64,000 nucleotides of DNA from Rugalucina vietnamica (GCA_964017185.1 OZ024875.1:29955456-30019455), one strand, 5' to 3'. Shown: positions 11,287 through 34,957, numbered from the stretch's first letter. Notes: generated by a model not told the origin, from the letters alone. Made by a program: numbers and translations.

Positions 11287-13445
11287 CAAAATGCAATGCT
11301 GTCTTGTTTCTGGAGCTGTGTTACACAGTTTACAGGTTGGATTTACAGCGTATTGGTTGAAGGCTGCCCTGTTTACTTGGAGTATATATGTGCCGTCAAC
11401 AATTTACATTTAATTTGTGCTCTTCTACTGTCATGAATATTACTCCTTATAGTTGACCATATATGGTGACTGCTGCCCACATTCAATACATTTGGGTTCA
11501 AGTATTTTGTGAAAGACTTGCTTTCAATATCAGACCTCCAGAACTTTTGTACCATATCATTTATTTTGTGGAACCTTAAGTGTACATTGCCAGGCCTCCT
11601 TGTTCGGTGGGCTATTTAAGAGTTCAAAAACCGAAGGTAAACCATACCTATCTAGAATGCTTTGAATATGAGTGAAAATACTCTCTCGGGGCGTATCTTT
11701 CATTGCCAGTTGCCTCTTGACTATTTCATATTCTACTGAGTTTTCATTTCTAATCATGTAAACTTACAAACATGTTTAGCAAATTCTTGTGTAACAATGC
11801 CTCAACAGGCAAAACGCCAAGGAGAGCTAAACAAGCTGTATTTGAGGTATTGTCGGGTAAACCTTGTATTTGTTTGAGACATTTTCTTTGAAATTTTTCC
11901 AAGCTTTCTATATCTGAACTTCTTAAAATTTGGACTTCAAGGCCATAGAGAAAACGTGGAATGACAAAGGTAGACCAGATGTGCCCATTCAAGGTGGCCT
12001 TTAACCCGCTACCCCCATGGGGGGGGGGGAGTTTTGGTCAACGACGTCAGACGCCTTCTGTGTATCCAGCGTTGTAACAAATAGGTCTCGCTTGTTGTTT
12101 TCCGCCTCCATATGCATTCAGAAAGTATCAGAGCAGCGTTGAGTGATGAGCAGCCAGCTGTAAAACCCTTTTGCAGTCTCGACTGTGATTCTTGAAATAT
12201 TAAATTATGGCGAGTATTGATTATGTGTTCTAAGATCTTGAGGTATACGGGTGTAACTGTAATGCCACTGTAGTTACTTGGGTTGCTATGATCACCTTTC
12301 TTGAAGATGGGAGTCAGGATACCCTCCTTCAGCACAACAGAAATGGATTTTGTCATGATAATGTAGTTCAATAGAGAAGTGAGATACTCCATTATTTCTC
12401 GCCCGGCTAGCTTGAAGTATTCACTGGTTAGACCCATTAATGTCCACAGCCTTGTTGTTAGTCGTTTCAGGGCCCTTGACACCTCTTCCTCCGATACGGG
12501 TTCGATCCGAGAGGATTCTTCTTTACATAGAACTTCAATTGCTTCTACATCAGCGTCCACCATCTGTTTGTATTCCTGGTCGAACTCGGGGTTTTCCATG
12601 GGTGTAGCAAGGTGTTGAAAATGGGTAGCCCAGCCCTCTCTGATACTCGGGGGGGGGGGGGGGTAACTCGGAGGTAATTTTGGTACGGACGTGCCTCCCG
12701 GTACTTTAAAACATACCCCATTCATATACCTGGTAATCGAAAAAAGGGACCTATTCATATATCATGCCTTCGAAAAAAGTGACCCATTCATATATTTGAT
12801 TGTACAAAATTTTGACCTATACACAATTATATACAAATATTTCGACTTTCTGAGCTGCGTATGTCAGCAAAAAAGTGCTCTTAAACATGGATGTCCGAAA
12901 AATTTGGTCATTCATAGACTAAATATGGAAAAATGGGGCCATTCATATATTTTGACTTGAAAAAGGTAACCCATTCATATATCTGGCGAGGCTGAAAAAG
13001 GGGGCTATTCGGGCGGCACACCCCCACTACGTCATATATAGTTAGTTACCCCCCCCCCCCCCCCCCCCGAGCTCTGATATGATCCTGTGTTTCACATTCT
13101 TTACCATCCACCACCAGCGAGTGAAGCTGAGAGTTAGAGGACTTGCGTTGATTTCCTATAATCTTGTAGAAAGTCTTTGGTTCATTCCGTGATCTCATTA
13201 TCTCTTCTATCTTGTCTTTTCTTCTCTTGGCAGCTTTCTGGAGTTGCTCTTTTATAACCCGTTTTCTTGCAATCTTCTTGCGTTGGACTGTAGCATGCCG
13301 CGATTAGGCGTGGGATCAGATGGGGATCCTGACTTCTGCCAGTCCCACCAGGCAAGGCGGCTCTCTTTAATCGCATCATGGATACTATCTGACCACGGTC
13401 TGGACTGTAATATATTGTTGTACTGTGACTTGTTTTACGGATGGA
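11287..13445 (-). pseudogene. Decayed non-LTR retrotransposon (LINE), antisense to METAP2
   Basis: Reading down the minus strand there is a linker region before the reverse transcriptase (PWSDSIHDAI and RRKDKIEEIMRSRNEPKTFY-type sequence). Next come RT fingers (GILTPIFKKGDHSNPSNY), the thumb region (PRFLYGLEV), and a zinc-knuckle-like block near 11290-11350. The RT core with the catalytic Asp pair is missing: an internal deletion joins sequence at about 12010-12060. Frameshifts separate the blocks, so the copy is dead. A MITE interrupts it at 12646-13071. The endonuclease domain is not present in this fragment. The 3' part near 11.1-11.25 kb is unrelated low-complexity sequence. Confidence 0.88.
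12646..13071. mobile_element. 426-bp hAT-like MITE inserted in the LINE
   Basis: TIRs are CTCGGGGG... and ...CCCCCGAG, extended by long G and C runs. The 8-bp sequence CTCTGATA flanks both sides (12638-12645 and 13072-13079). Removing the element and one flank restores the LINE frame (DHIREGWATHFQHL). An 8-bp target duplication is characteristic of hAT-type elements; no transposase is present. Confidence 0.93.
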
Positions 13446-13589
13446 CACGAGGATGAGAGTACATTCGGAATGGATGACGAGTCACTTCGGTCAATGGAGA
13501 ACTTTGTTTTCGGTATGTCGTAGGACCTCACACCAACTATCACCAAACAAGTGCATCCAAAAAAAAAAAATCAGAAAAAATCTGAAAGC

Positions 13590-25396
<11,807 letters not shown>

Positions 25397-25572
25397 TCTC
25401 ATGCTATACTGCATTTTGTGAAGACTTTTCACATAGATGTGCTAAAACAATTCTGGAGATCAACTGCACAGCTCATTATTGTCTTTATTTTTCCAAATTT
25501 AGACAGTACAATCCCTTTCCTACTTCTTGATATGAAATATTAAGGCCTCTAGCTATCATATATGCTGGCCAT

Positions 25573-26034
25573 GGTTATAAAAACATTTCATGCTCAATTC
25601 AGCTGAGCAGTTAATCTGCTCATAGGTACTGAAATAAATAATGTTGGTTGAAAGTTCATGTAAAAAATTACCAAAGCCAGTAATTTATCTTGCACATAAA
25701 TGTTAAATATCAACAATTGTTGGCATTTTCACATTTGAGCCGCGGCGCGAGAAAACCGCACTGCTTGGTTTCCGACCAGGTCTGACACAAACCAATCTGT
25801 ACAGTTTCAGAAAAAGGCTAGAAGCTTGATATTTTGGATATAGGAAGAAGACGAATTGTACTATCCGTGTAGCAAAAACAAAGGCGCTGATCAGCTACAG
25901 TTACTGCACAGCTGATCTGCGCCTTTGTTTTTGCATAGGCAGTAATCTCGTTTTCTCACATTCCGGCTCATTTATGAGCGGGCTTAATTTTATCTAAGTT
26001 GAGTTGAGCATGAAAAATAAGTTTTTATAAACTT
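25573..26034. mobile_element. Foldback element GGTTATAAAA/TTTTATAA, split by a MITE
   Basis: Inverted ends with a CAGCTGAGC-type sub-palindrome and a central CCAACAATTGTTGGC palindrome... interrupted by the MITE at 25737-25969. An uninterrupted copy is at 59669-59894. It starts 176 bp after the METAP2 stop codon, so it may lie in that gene's 3' UTR. Confidence 0.82.
25737..25969. mobile_element. GAGCCGC foldback MITE, copy 8, nested
   Basis: Inserted in the foldback element at 25573-26034. Comparison with the empty site near 59830 gives an exact 4-bp duplication ATTT. Centre AGCTACAG/CTGCACAGCT, with a small deletion in one arm. Confidence 0.93.
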
Positions 26035-26187
26035 GAGGCAGGAAAGCAGGATTCTTCAAGACGGTGATATCATATTATATTGCAATAGGTTTTGTAAACA
26101 TCTTCAGACTTTTGTAAGCGCACAATTTAGTATAAAATAAAAACAGATGATACATCTCCAGGTGATCTGAATATTAGAACAAGACAT

Positions 26188-26418
26188 GAGCTGCATCATG
26201 AGAAAACGAGGGTTTTGCATATGTGAAAAAGTGGCGCAGATCAGATATGCATTTACTGCACAGCCGATCAGTGCCTTTGTTTTGGCTAAATGGATAGTAC
26301 AATCTCTACTTCTAAAATCTGAAATTTCAAGCCTATAGTCCTCTGCTGTGACTGTACAGGCCGGTTTATGTCGGACCTTGTAGTAGACCTGAAGACTGGC
26401 TTTCTTGTATTGCGGCTC
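26188..26418. mobile_element. GAGCCGC foldback MITE, copy 9
   Basis: GAGCTGC...GCGGCTC. Diverged, with one arm of the centre mutated (ATATGCAT); no flanking duplication is recognisable. Confidence 0.85.
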
Positions 26419-26502
26419 AATTATTGGAATAGCATTTTTGAATAGAGAAGTGTTTGTGTATTTTCTTGTAAAATTTTTGTATTTGAAATCATGCTAATAA
26501 AT

Positions 26503-26736
26503 GAGCCGTCGCATGGGAAAACCAACAATCAGCATATGTGAAAACAAAGACGCAGATCAGCTTCGCAGTAACTGCGAAGCTGATCAGCAACTTTGTTTTC
26601 ACTACACGGATAGTACAATTCCTCTTCTACCTAAATCCAAAATTTCAAGCTTCTAACCTGCGTCTGTGACTGTACAGGCCGATTTGTGTCAGACCTGGTC
26701 GGAACCCAAATTGTTGGTTTTCTCATGCACAGACTC
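26503..26736. mobile_element. GAGCCGC foldback MITE, copy 10
   Basis: GAGCCGTC...AGACTC flanked by AAAT on both sides. Centre CTTCGCAG/CTGCGAAG. Confidence 0.92.
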
Positions 26737-26943
26737 AAATATAGATGGCTGTAATTTACAAATGTGATCTAATACAATAAATTATGAATTAGAACAAATT
26801 CTACAAGTTTAAGATAAATGTGTTAAAGCAATAAATAATCTTAGCAAAATTGTTTTGAAAAATGATATATAAATAAAATGTTCCAGCTATTAGTTTTCTG
26901 TTGGTCATCTGTTGAATCCTTGTTTAACCCACTAGTGACAAAT

Positions 26944-27182
26944 GAGCCGCGACGTGAGAAAACCAGTCTTCGGTGTTTCCGAAGGTCCGACATAAATCGG
27001 CCTGTACAGTTAATACAGACAAGGGCTAGCAGCTTGAAATTTCGGATTTAAGAAGAAGAGGAATTGTACTATCCGAGTGGCGAAAACAAAGGCGCTGATC
27101 AGCTTCGCAGTTACTGCGAAGCTGATCTGCACCGCCTTTGTTTTCGCATAGGCAAATTTCCGGTTTTCTCACGATGCGGCTC
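26944..27182. mobile_element. GAGCCGC foldback MITE, copy 11
   Basis: GAGCCGCG...GCGGCTC flanked by AAAT. Centre CTTCGCAG/CTGCGAAG. Confidence 0.93.
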
Positions 27183-27204
27183 AAATGGTCTTTCCTAGCA
27201 TTAT

Positions 27205-27330
27205 CAATTGGATGAGCCTACTTCCATTTTAGGGACATCAGGAGTGACTTTAAATTTTTATTTCATTTTTTTTTTTTAAGAAATTCCTCTGAGCAAATAG
27301 AATAGCCCCAGATGAGGTTAAACTGTTAGC
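27205..27330. repeat. Dispersed repeat ending in AGAATAGCCCCAGATG
   Basis: Shares GACTTTAAATTTTTATTTCA and AATAGCCCCAGATG with 48446-48520 and 55718-55845. A left part of the same family (GGACTTGCCCATCATTAT type) is at 48137 and at the right edge of the window. Family unknown. Confidence 0.7.
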
Positions 27331-27351
27331 TAAAATCCCATTGATTTGTTT

Positions 27352-28240
27352 GTTAGCTCGCCTGTACGAAAATACAGGAAGGGCTATTGCAGTCACCCCG
27401 GCGTCGGCGTTGCTCAAATGCTGAAGTTTTTGGTTAAAGTTTTATGAGTCTGTATCTCTTGAAGTTGTTGATGGATCAAGTTGATACACTACATGTTGGT
27501 AGATATTGGTCTGAAGTTTTATGCTGCACCATCACAACCCACGCGAGTGACCTTGAGGACTTAAAAATTTTGTGTTAAAGTTTTTATAAGTCTATACCTC
27601 TTGAACATGTTGATGGATTAAGTTGGTTCTTTGCGTATTGGTCTTAAGTTTTATGCTGTATCATCATGACCCACCAGGGTGACAGAGGTCAAGGTCAAGG
27701 CCTTAGAAATTTTGTGTTAAAGTTTTTGGTTATTATTTTTATATGTCTTTATCTCTTGAATATGTAGATGGACCAAGTTGATACTTTGCATGTTGGCAGA
27801 TATCGGTCTGAAGTTTTATGCTGTATAATCACGACCCACCTGAGTGACCTTGAGTTCAAGGTCAAAGACTTTGAAATTTTATGTTAAAGGTTTTGCTTCA
27901 AGTGTTTTAAACTGTATATTGCTGAAACAGGTGGATGGATCTAGTTGATACTTTGCTGTTGGATATTATTCTTAAGTTTTATGTTGTACCATCTTGAGTC
28001 ACCTGAAGTCAAGGTCACTAGACTTAGAAATTTTATAAGTCTATATCGAATATCTAGATGATACTTTGCGTGTTGGTAGATATTGGTCTGACGTTTTATG
28101 CTGTACCATCATGACCACCTGAGTGACCTTGAGGTCAATGTCATGTGTCATAGATTTTAATAGATTTAGTGGCAAAGCACAAGTCGGGCGAGCTACGCTG
28201 TCCTGTGACATCTCAAAAATTAAAAAATTCATTTGGTGAT
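27352..28240. repeat. Diverged tandem repeat, about 150-160 bp unit
   Basis: About five units sharing TATGCTGTACCATCA, GAGTGACCTTGAGGTCAA and AGTCTATACCTCTTGAA blocks. The left edge begins GTTAGCTCGCCTGTACGAAAAT. Units differ by many substitutions and indels. No coding frame. Confidence 0.85.
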
Positions 28241-28279
28241 CAGTTAAGCACAGATATTTGGATAATTGGCTCTGGTTCT

Positions 28280-28513
28280 ACTCACATTTATATAGTAAAA
28301 CTGGGGTTTGCAGGGGTGTACCAAATTTTCTTATTTTTGATCTAAAACGTACATTTGTGTGTAGTCGTTACAACCACCTCAGCGAGGCTGTTCTAACGTG
28401 CACCCACAATGTATGTTTTGAACAAAAATATTAAAAATATCAGAATTTTCCTACTGAATATTTTCCTTTTCTACAACTTCAAAAATACTCATTGCATGGA
28501 CAAGTTTTCGTAA
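28280..28513. mobile_element. ACATAGATTGTGGGTA palindromic MITE, copy 1
   Basis: Most diverged of six copies: ACTGGGGTTTGCAGGGGTGTACC left block, a CCACCTCAGCGAGGCTG centre and a CCCACAATGTATGTTTTGA right block (20-mers shown in part). Confidence 0.75.
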
Positions 28514-29106
28514 TAATAAGTACTGTATTTGTTCTAATTAGCGCACATGCTCCAATCAGCATGCACCTACATCCTTTTCAAACAACCTGTGTATAAGCAC
28601 GCAGTCAGCTGGCATTTTGGTATTGTACGACAGTTATGCAACTGGAACATCTTGCTAGGTGCACTTTTAATGCTAAAATATTTTGCCAAGTTTCGGCATA
28701 TGTTTGAATATGTGTATAATGTTAACAACATTAATTTGTTTGTGTTGTTTTGTATCTCATCCAGAAGTATATACATAAGTTTGATATGCATCAAAACTTT
28801 ATTTTTGTTCAGATGACATACTGGTAATCTAACACCCAAATTTTTGCTCTATATATGTAGCAGAACCATCATTATGCAAACATTCCATCTTTTTTTCGTG
28901 TGCCTGGGAGCACTTTTCGCAGACTTCCAGAAACGATAAAAAAAAAACAGAAATTCCAATTGCGAAACTGTTTTGATAATCAAAATATTGATACTTTTAT
29001 GCCTAAAATGCACTTTGGGAAAATTTCAGAAATGTGTGATTTTTGGTTAAAAACAATTTTTTACAAAAAGAATTTTTATTTTGCTTAAACTGTTGCCCTT
29101 TAAACT
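28514..29106. other. Intergenic, no gene seen
   Basis: Open frames on both strands here are short, AT-rich and overlap each other; no domain or splice support. Confidence 0.55.
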
Positions 29107-29311
29107 GCGAAATATGTGAAAATGACGCAGATCAGCTGTGCAGTAACTGCACAGTTGATCAGCGCCTTTGTTTTTGCTACACAGATAGTACAAGTCCTCT
29201 TCTTCAATTAGAAATTTCAATGTTCTAGCCTGTTTCTGTGACTTGTACACACCCGTTTTGCATGTGATGTGGTCAGATATCCTGAAGACAGGTCTTATCA
29301 CGTCGCAGCTC
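29107..29311. mobile_element. GAGCCGC foldback MITE, copy 12, 5'-truncated
   Basis: Starts inside the family consensus (GACGCAGATCAGCTGTGCAG) and ends CGCAGCTC. It lies 20 bp beyond the stop codon of the TRIM-like gene, so it would fall in or next to that gene's 3' UTR. Confidence 0.85.
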
Positions 29312-29331
29312 ATAGATGATTTTAACAGTAT

Positions 29332-30966
29332 TTATTCAAGTTTGAATAAGAGCAACTTTTCAGACTCCCAGCAACCTATTATGAGCGTATCCTCACTTTC
29401 TTTGTACAAAACAGTGTTAGGTTCTTTTAAACCTTCCTTCGATGTCAGGAGAGCGCTTATCTTCTTTCCGTCTGGGCTGATGATATGGACATTGCGGGTG
29501 TTGCAGCCACACACCAAGACGTTATCTCCAGAGTCACATATCAACCCTCTTGGGCCTGTTGTTTCTCGATGTTTGTATGTGTAGATAACCGTTCCACTGG
29601 ATGTGAGACAAGTAATGGTGTTCATGCTCCAGTCAGAGACGAAGACCCTCTCACCAGATGTGCTGACACTGATGTAGAAAGGACTGCCGATGAATAACTT
29701 TGAGCCATATTTGTCGGTTTGGAAACATCGTTTTATGTTATACTGCAAATCAAGGACCCTAACTTCTCCCTCCCCCGGACTGTCATGGCATGTTGTGTAG
29801 ATTTCATCACCATAAATAGCAACACCATAGCATCTCCTGTCCAACTGAATGGTCCTGCCAGACTTCATCTTTGGGAACACCTGTAGTTCTTGCAATTGCT
29901 GTGTGTCTGGTAAGGAGACAAGGACTTTACTCGCGTTAATGACGGCGACATCCCATGGACATTGTAACTTCAGTTGATCGGTAATGGTCCAGGAGTCGTC
30001 AAGAAGTTTGATTTTGTTATTGCTCTTGTCGCACAGCATAATATGACCAGTCGGCATCACTGCACAGCCTGTTATCCAATGACTCTTTTCATCATCATCT
30101 GTCCTAATATTCACCTCACTGCTTGATTCAATTTTTTTGTCTTTTAGTATTTTTGTTGACATGGTGGTAGAAGGCTTGTCTTGCAGTTCATTCTCCTGTC
30201 CACCAACTTTACGTTGTGTTTTTAAGGACCCCAAAGTGTTAATACCAGCCAATAAATCAGCAAGACATCCATTTTTTTCAAATGCTAATTTTGGTTTATT
30301 AGTATCGATATCTTTTTCTAGTTTTTCCAGTTTAAGTTTATAGTCCTGAATAGTTTTTGACAACTGAATTTCTGTCGTAAGCATTGTTTCCCTCTTGCCA
30401 TCGCTTTTGGCATCTTCTATGCGTCTACAGTCAACCTTTAGTACTTTAAGAGCTGCTTCAATATTCCAGTCATTTTGCTCCACATGACGATTTTCATCCT
30501 GTCTCCATTTCTCTACCTCCCTAAGACTGTTTCTCTCTAGATTATCAAATATAGTGTCAAGCTCCTTACGGAGCTGTTTGATCTCTTTCTTACATGTTTC
30601 TGCTAGTTTATATATCCTCTCTTTCCTTCCAGGGCTTTTTTGTTTCAAGCGTTCATAATTGACCACAATTGCTTTTATTTCAGCCAAAATTGAATTAAGC
30701 ATTGATGTATTGTTGTTTGAACTTTTTTCATTGGTGCTGCCTGTCGCACGACTGACAGGGGTTGAGATCTTGTTAACGGGTGCAATACTATGGTTCCTTG
30801 TTCCTTTAATATTGCCATGGTAATCTTTACAGTCACCACAAAGATAATCTGGGCAGTCCTTACAGTAGTGTTCAGCAGCCTTCATTTTCACCCTCCTTGA
30901 ACATGGACCACATTCAGGACCACGGTATTCGTCACATGTCATAGAATCACCATAACTCTCCATCAT
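29332..30966 (-). CDS. B-box / coiled-coil / NHL-like protein (TRIM-type, no RING)
   Basis: 544 residues in one open exon. A B-box zinc finger is seen at residues 19-59 (Cys19, Cys22, Cys35, Cys38, Cys43, Cys46, His50, His59). A charged coiled-coil region follows at about 85-250, then a C-terminal beta-propeller-like region at about 290-544 with repeated strand motifs such as GRTIQLDRRCYGVAIYGDE. There is no N-terminal RING, so ubiquitin ligase activity of its own is unlikely; related RING-less TRIM proteins act as scaffolds or partners. An acceptor (TTTTCCAG) lies about 15 bp upstream of the ATG, so a 5' UTR exon is expected further upstream. An AATAAA overlaps the TAA stop. Its biological role cannot be told from sequence. 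Confidence 0.88.
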   Translation of the reverse strand: MMESYGDSMTCDEYRGPECGPCSRRVKMKAAEHYCKDCPDYLCGDCKDYHGNIKGTRNHSIAPVNKISTPVSRATGSTNEKSSNNNTSMLNSILAEIKAIVVNYERLKQKSPGRKERIYKLAETCKKEIKQLRKELDTIFDNLERNSLREVEKWRQDENRHVEQNDWNIEAALKVLKVDCRRIEDAKSDGKRETMLTTEIQLSKTIQDYKLKLEKLEKDIDTNKPKLAFEKNGCLADLLAGINTLGSLKTQRKVGGQENELQDKPSTTMSTKILKDKKIESSSEVNIRTDDDEKSHWITGCAVMPTGHIMLCDKSNNKIKLLDDSWTITDQLKLQCPWDVAVINASKVLVSLPDTQQLQELQVFPKMKSGRTIQLDRRCYGVAIYGDEIYTTCHDSPGEGEVRVLDLQYNIKRCFQTDKYGSKLFIGSPFYISVSTSGERVFVSDWSMNTITCLTSSGTVIYTYKHRETTGPRGLICDSGDNVLVCGCNTRNVHIISPDGKKISALLTSKEGLKEPNTVLYKESEDTLIIGCWESEKLLLFKLE

Positions 30967-31051
30967 CGCCAGTGTTTTAGCCTGGAAAATACTGAAACAA
31001 TTTATTAACTCTTTATTGCATGTATGCCCTGGCAGAAGTAAAAGTTAAGCT

Positions 31052-31255
31052 TAAGTGCCGGTCCCACTAAATCGTAAGCAATCGTACGATTGTCTAGTCA
31101 TACGTTTACTGATAAGACTGCGTATGCAAAATTTATAAAATGTTTTCCAGTGTGTTTATGCTTTCTTAATTTGCATATTGGGGTCAAAGAAATGATCCCT
31201 AAATTAATATTAAGACAATCGTATAGCGATCTTAAGCGCAGTGGGACTGGGACTT
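31052..31255. mobile_element. 200-bp MITE with imperfect TIRs
   Basis: Ends AAGTGCCGGTCCCACT and AGTGGGACTGGGACTT, with further inverted matches (CAATCGTACGATTGTCT and AGACAATCGTATAGCG). Confidence 0.7.
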
Positions 31256-31450
31256 TACATGTTTAGATCCTTCATAATGTTTGCTTAAACCTGTCATCAC
31301 CGTCTCGAAAGATATCTTAGTCCATACGCAGTTTTTATCAATGAGGGTGCATTTAGGTGTTCTTAATCTAACATACAAACACATCAGCACTTGGTCGTCT
31401 TTGGCTTTACGGCGTTATTTGCGGCGATGCCAATGCGTGTTTTACGCGAC

Positions 31451-31919
31451 ATTCTAACACACCTCGCCTATATAGCCAATGGTAAGAAACGTGTTATATT
31501 GTGCAACAATTTCACTGGGCGAATAAGCGTGACGTTACTTTGCGGCATTTGTGACGTCAGCTATCCCACAAAGCAGCGTTAGACGGTGAAACGCCGTTTA
31601 AGCGCACAACAAACGTAATAAGTGTGTGTAAATACCAGCATTACAGTCAAATATTTGGCGGGATATCTGCAATGCAATGGCGGAAAGCTGAACGATATCG
31701 ACGGTTTCAGCAACATTTACTCCGTTTATTGTGTGTTAGAATCGAAATAGATCAGCTCAAGTGCGTGAATTGTTGAGTAATAATTCACTGTTTGTCGGTC
31801 AGTTGTAAGAAGATAAATCACTCGCGCTACGCGCTCGTGATTTGATCTTCTTTACAACTGACCTCCAAACCGTGAATTATTACTCAACAATTCACTGCTA
31901 GAGCTGATCTATTTCTTAA
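31451..31919. mobile_element. 469-bp composite MITE, copy 1
   Basis: Two joined TIR units. The left unit has ATTCTAACACAC...GTGTGTTAGAAT ends (to about 31742). The right hairpin unit has GAAATAGATCAGCTC...GAGCTGATCTATTTC ends. A copy of exactly the same length and about 98% identity is at 56186-56654. Confidence 0.92.
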
Positions 31920-32350
31920 GTAACACAGTGTGAATGTCGCATGAAAATGTTAGCAGAGACATTCGCCTAGACAAGAGCCGTCCGGGATATAAAAGACGTT
32001 GACGAAACGCATGTGCGTGATCCGCTTTTTGAGCAACTTGTGCTTAAACGGCCATTTCAAACGAAATGATTGGCATCCCCAGGCACAGATCTATCTCTCC
32101 AGATATGGGCGACTATTGAAAGCACTAATTATTATGTAGTCGGCGAACGCGAGTTTCAAACAGCGAAACAACTGACCACACCTTTAACGCAGATGGCGGA
32201 TCTGTTTTCTGTGGAACTCTAAATTCTTAGGACACTTACCATTTTTAAAGACTATCCGATATCATGAATATTAAAATTAAGTTCTTACAGTCTCAAAATA
32301 TCGAACAAATACCCAATAATGTACTAACCTTTGTGAAGCTAAAATACTAT

Positions 32351-34460
32351 TAAATTTAAGGCAGTGGCTAGGGATACGGTACCGTATCTTAATTTAGCCT
32401 GTGGGCTAGGGATACGGTACCGTATCCCTAGCCTGGCAGCTAGAGATACGGTACCGTATCTGTAGCCTATATATCGGACATGGCTAAAGGTACGGTATAG
32501 ATCAAAAATCAATAATATAATATTTTCATGTGAGCTTTAATTGAAGCATTGCAAGTTTCCTAATGAATCATAAAAATAAACATTTACGGGTGTCTTACTT
32601 TTCTCACAGTTTCATGGTTGGGCAAGCTCTACGCATACACAATAATCTTAACAGTAGTAGCGTTAATTGTTTTTTGTTTTTTTTTTTTTTTCTTTTTTTT
32701 TTTGTTTTTTTTTCTTTCCGCAAGCTTCTCCGAAGGATGAGGTGATATGACAGAGAGAAAAGCTATATAGATGATGAGGTAATGATGATATCAAATTGTG
32801 TTTTTATTTAACTTCATTTTCACACACATATATATATTTATTATAAACAAAATTATAACCATATTGTTTAATTAACATACTGACATATTATAGTTACTGT
32901 ATGATTTAGTACATTTTATATTATTTCTGAACTTTGAAACATGACATAGATATTTTGATGAGAAGTGGAAGACCCCAATCATCATTTGCTTCAAAAGACC
33001 ACTGTGGTCTCCCAATCCGCATAGATTTTTTAGACAAATGGATCTATCTTGATATTCTGATTGAAGCTGGAGTTACCTGCCTTGATATATATAAGTTTAA
33101 AGCTAGCACAAAGAGTCAGAAGGAAGTTAAGAATTTACGATGCAATGCCCTTACATAGACCGTTGATTCAGGAGAAGGTCTGAAGACTGAATCAAGGTCG
33201 TTTATGTTTGGGCATATACATTCATGGTGACAGCAGATGATAGATAGGTGTATAGATATCAGGTAAATGGTGTATTATGATCAATGATGCATAAGGAATG
33301 ATGATTCATAGTAAATGATTTCCAATTTAAAGTAAGCGCATAAAGAACAAGAAAGCGCAAGTCTTAGAAAATGTCAAATTACTTTGTTTCAAATTTTCAA
33401 GTAAATGCACTGACGTGGAGAGCCGCAATTCAAATTTACGCATTGTCTTTATCTGCAGCGCTTTGATAATGACGTATTTTACATAGATAGATAGATTCTC
33501 TCTCCTGTCCCTCGAGACTTGAAGTTCTTGCCGCCGTGAATACACCTGAATGTAACCTCACAGTATTTTAGTCTTTCGTTCGACTTATACGAAATACGCA
33601 CTTGCGCCTTTTCTACACTTCTATCTCTCTTATAGAACTGAACGCTTTCGGCATTCTGATAGTGCTCAATAGCACTTTCAAATGCTTGAAAGTTTTCAAC
33701 TTAATTTTTGCCCGATGTGAAGTATAAGAGCCATTCTGACGGTATGAATCAAGATTTACATGCATGTTTTAAAATTGTACGGCGATTGAATTGTTTTATA
33801 TTGCAGTTACTTAGCCTAATAACCATAACAAAAGTTAAAAGCATTCGCCGAATAATAATTGGCAAATTAAACAATGCCAAAGTCTTACTTCAGGGGTTTA
33901 GCAGTAGGACAAAATAAATCAACACTTCATTACTGTTTTGTTTGTTGTTCGCATATTGAGGCGCGGACATCGTTTTGATGGTTAAGCATCTAATTGAGGC
34001 TAATATTATCTTGTTATTATCTTCACGCATCATTAAAAACTGTGAGTTGGCCTTATATCCTTTGATGTGGGTCAATGGAGATATTGCACAAACACACACT
34101 CTAATATAACAGTTGAAAATTTAACACACTCAAATATGACAGTTGAAAATTTCGTTCCAAGGGGTTAGAAAAAAAAATGAAATCTCTCAACTTTATACAT
34201 TAACATTGTTTTCTTAAGTCTGTGTTTCTAGTCTTCCGTACCTTTAGCCATTTAGGATACTTGCAATGATTCAACTTAAAACTCACCTGAAAATATTTTA
34301 TTATCGATTTTTAATCTATACCGTACCTTTAGCCATTTCCAATATATAGGCTACAGATACGGTACCGTATCTCTAGCCGCCAGGCTAGGGATACGGTACC
34401 GTATCCCTAGCCCACAGGCTAAAGATACGGTACCGTATCCCTAGCCACTGCCTAAATTTA
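32351..34460. mobile_element. 2.1-kb TIR element with repeated 16-bp palindromes
   Basis: Arms of about 205 bp (32351-32559 and 34253-34460) are reverse complements, starting TAAATTTAAGGCAGTGGCTA. Each arm holds three copies of the perfect palindrome GATACGGTACCGTATC (starts 32373, 32411, 32445 and 34356, 34390, 34424), 34-38 bp apart. The interior is AT-rich, with a T run at 32682-32711 and only short open frames; no transposase was recognised, so it is probably non-autonomous. Confidence 0.88.
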
Positions 34461-34659
34461 AACTTTAAACCCTACTATAAACTTGTTTGTTGTCACAACG
34501 GAGAACTACACTAACACCAGTTAGCTCGTAAGCCTATAGTGATGAATTCATGGGACAGATTCAGCAACTGACCTTTATCTGAGAATGTGATGTAATAAAG
34601 CTACGGAGCTTGTTTTCATATTACGCTTGCGTAGAGTATTTACAAGCATTCCCTGCTTG

Positions 34660-34957
34660 TGCACCAGTCAGTTGTAACCACTGCCCCACCTCCCACCTAC
34701 GGGGGATACCCGGGCTAAAGTGCATGGTAATTACTTTTCGAGTGTCTTCTCAGTGCAGGGGAAATGATGGGGTTTTGACATTAGGATCTTTACCCCAGTG
34801 AGATTTTCTATTGCGAAGGGCGGGGCAAAGAGCAAAGTTTTGACCGCCAGTTTGCCGCCTGTGGGTGGGGCTTATAGCAGGGCACTGAAAGCTGAAAAGT
34901 CATAATACCTGCCCTTCCCCGTAGGTGGGGGAGCAGTGGTTACAGGTGACTGGTGCA
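34660..34957. mobile_element. 298-bp palindromic MITE TGCACCAGTCA, copy 1
   Basis: Ends TGCACCAGTCAGTTGTAACC and its near complement. The inner blocks CCCCACCTCCCACCTACGGG and CCCCGTAGGTGGGGGAGC also pair. Second copy in opposite orientation at 48171-48444. Confidence 0.85.
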
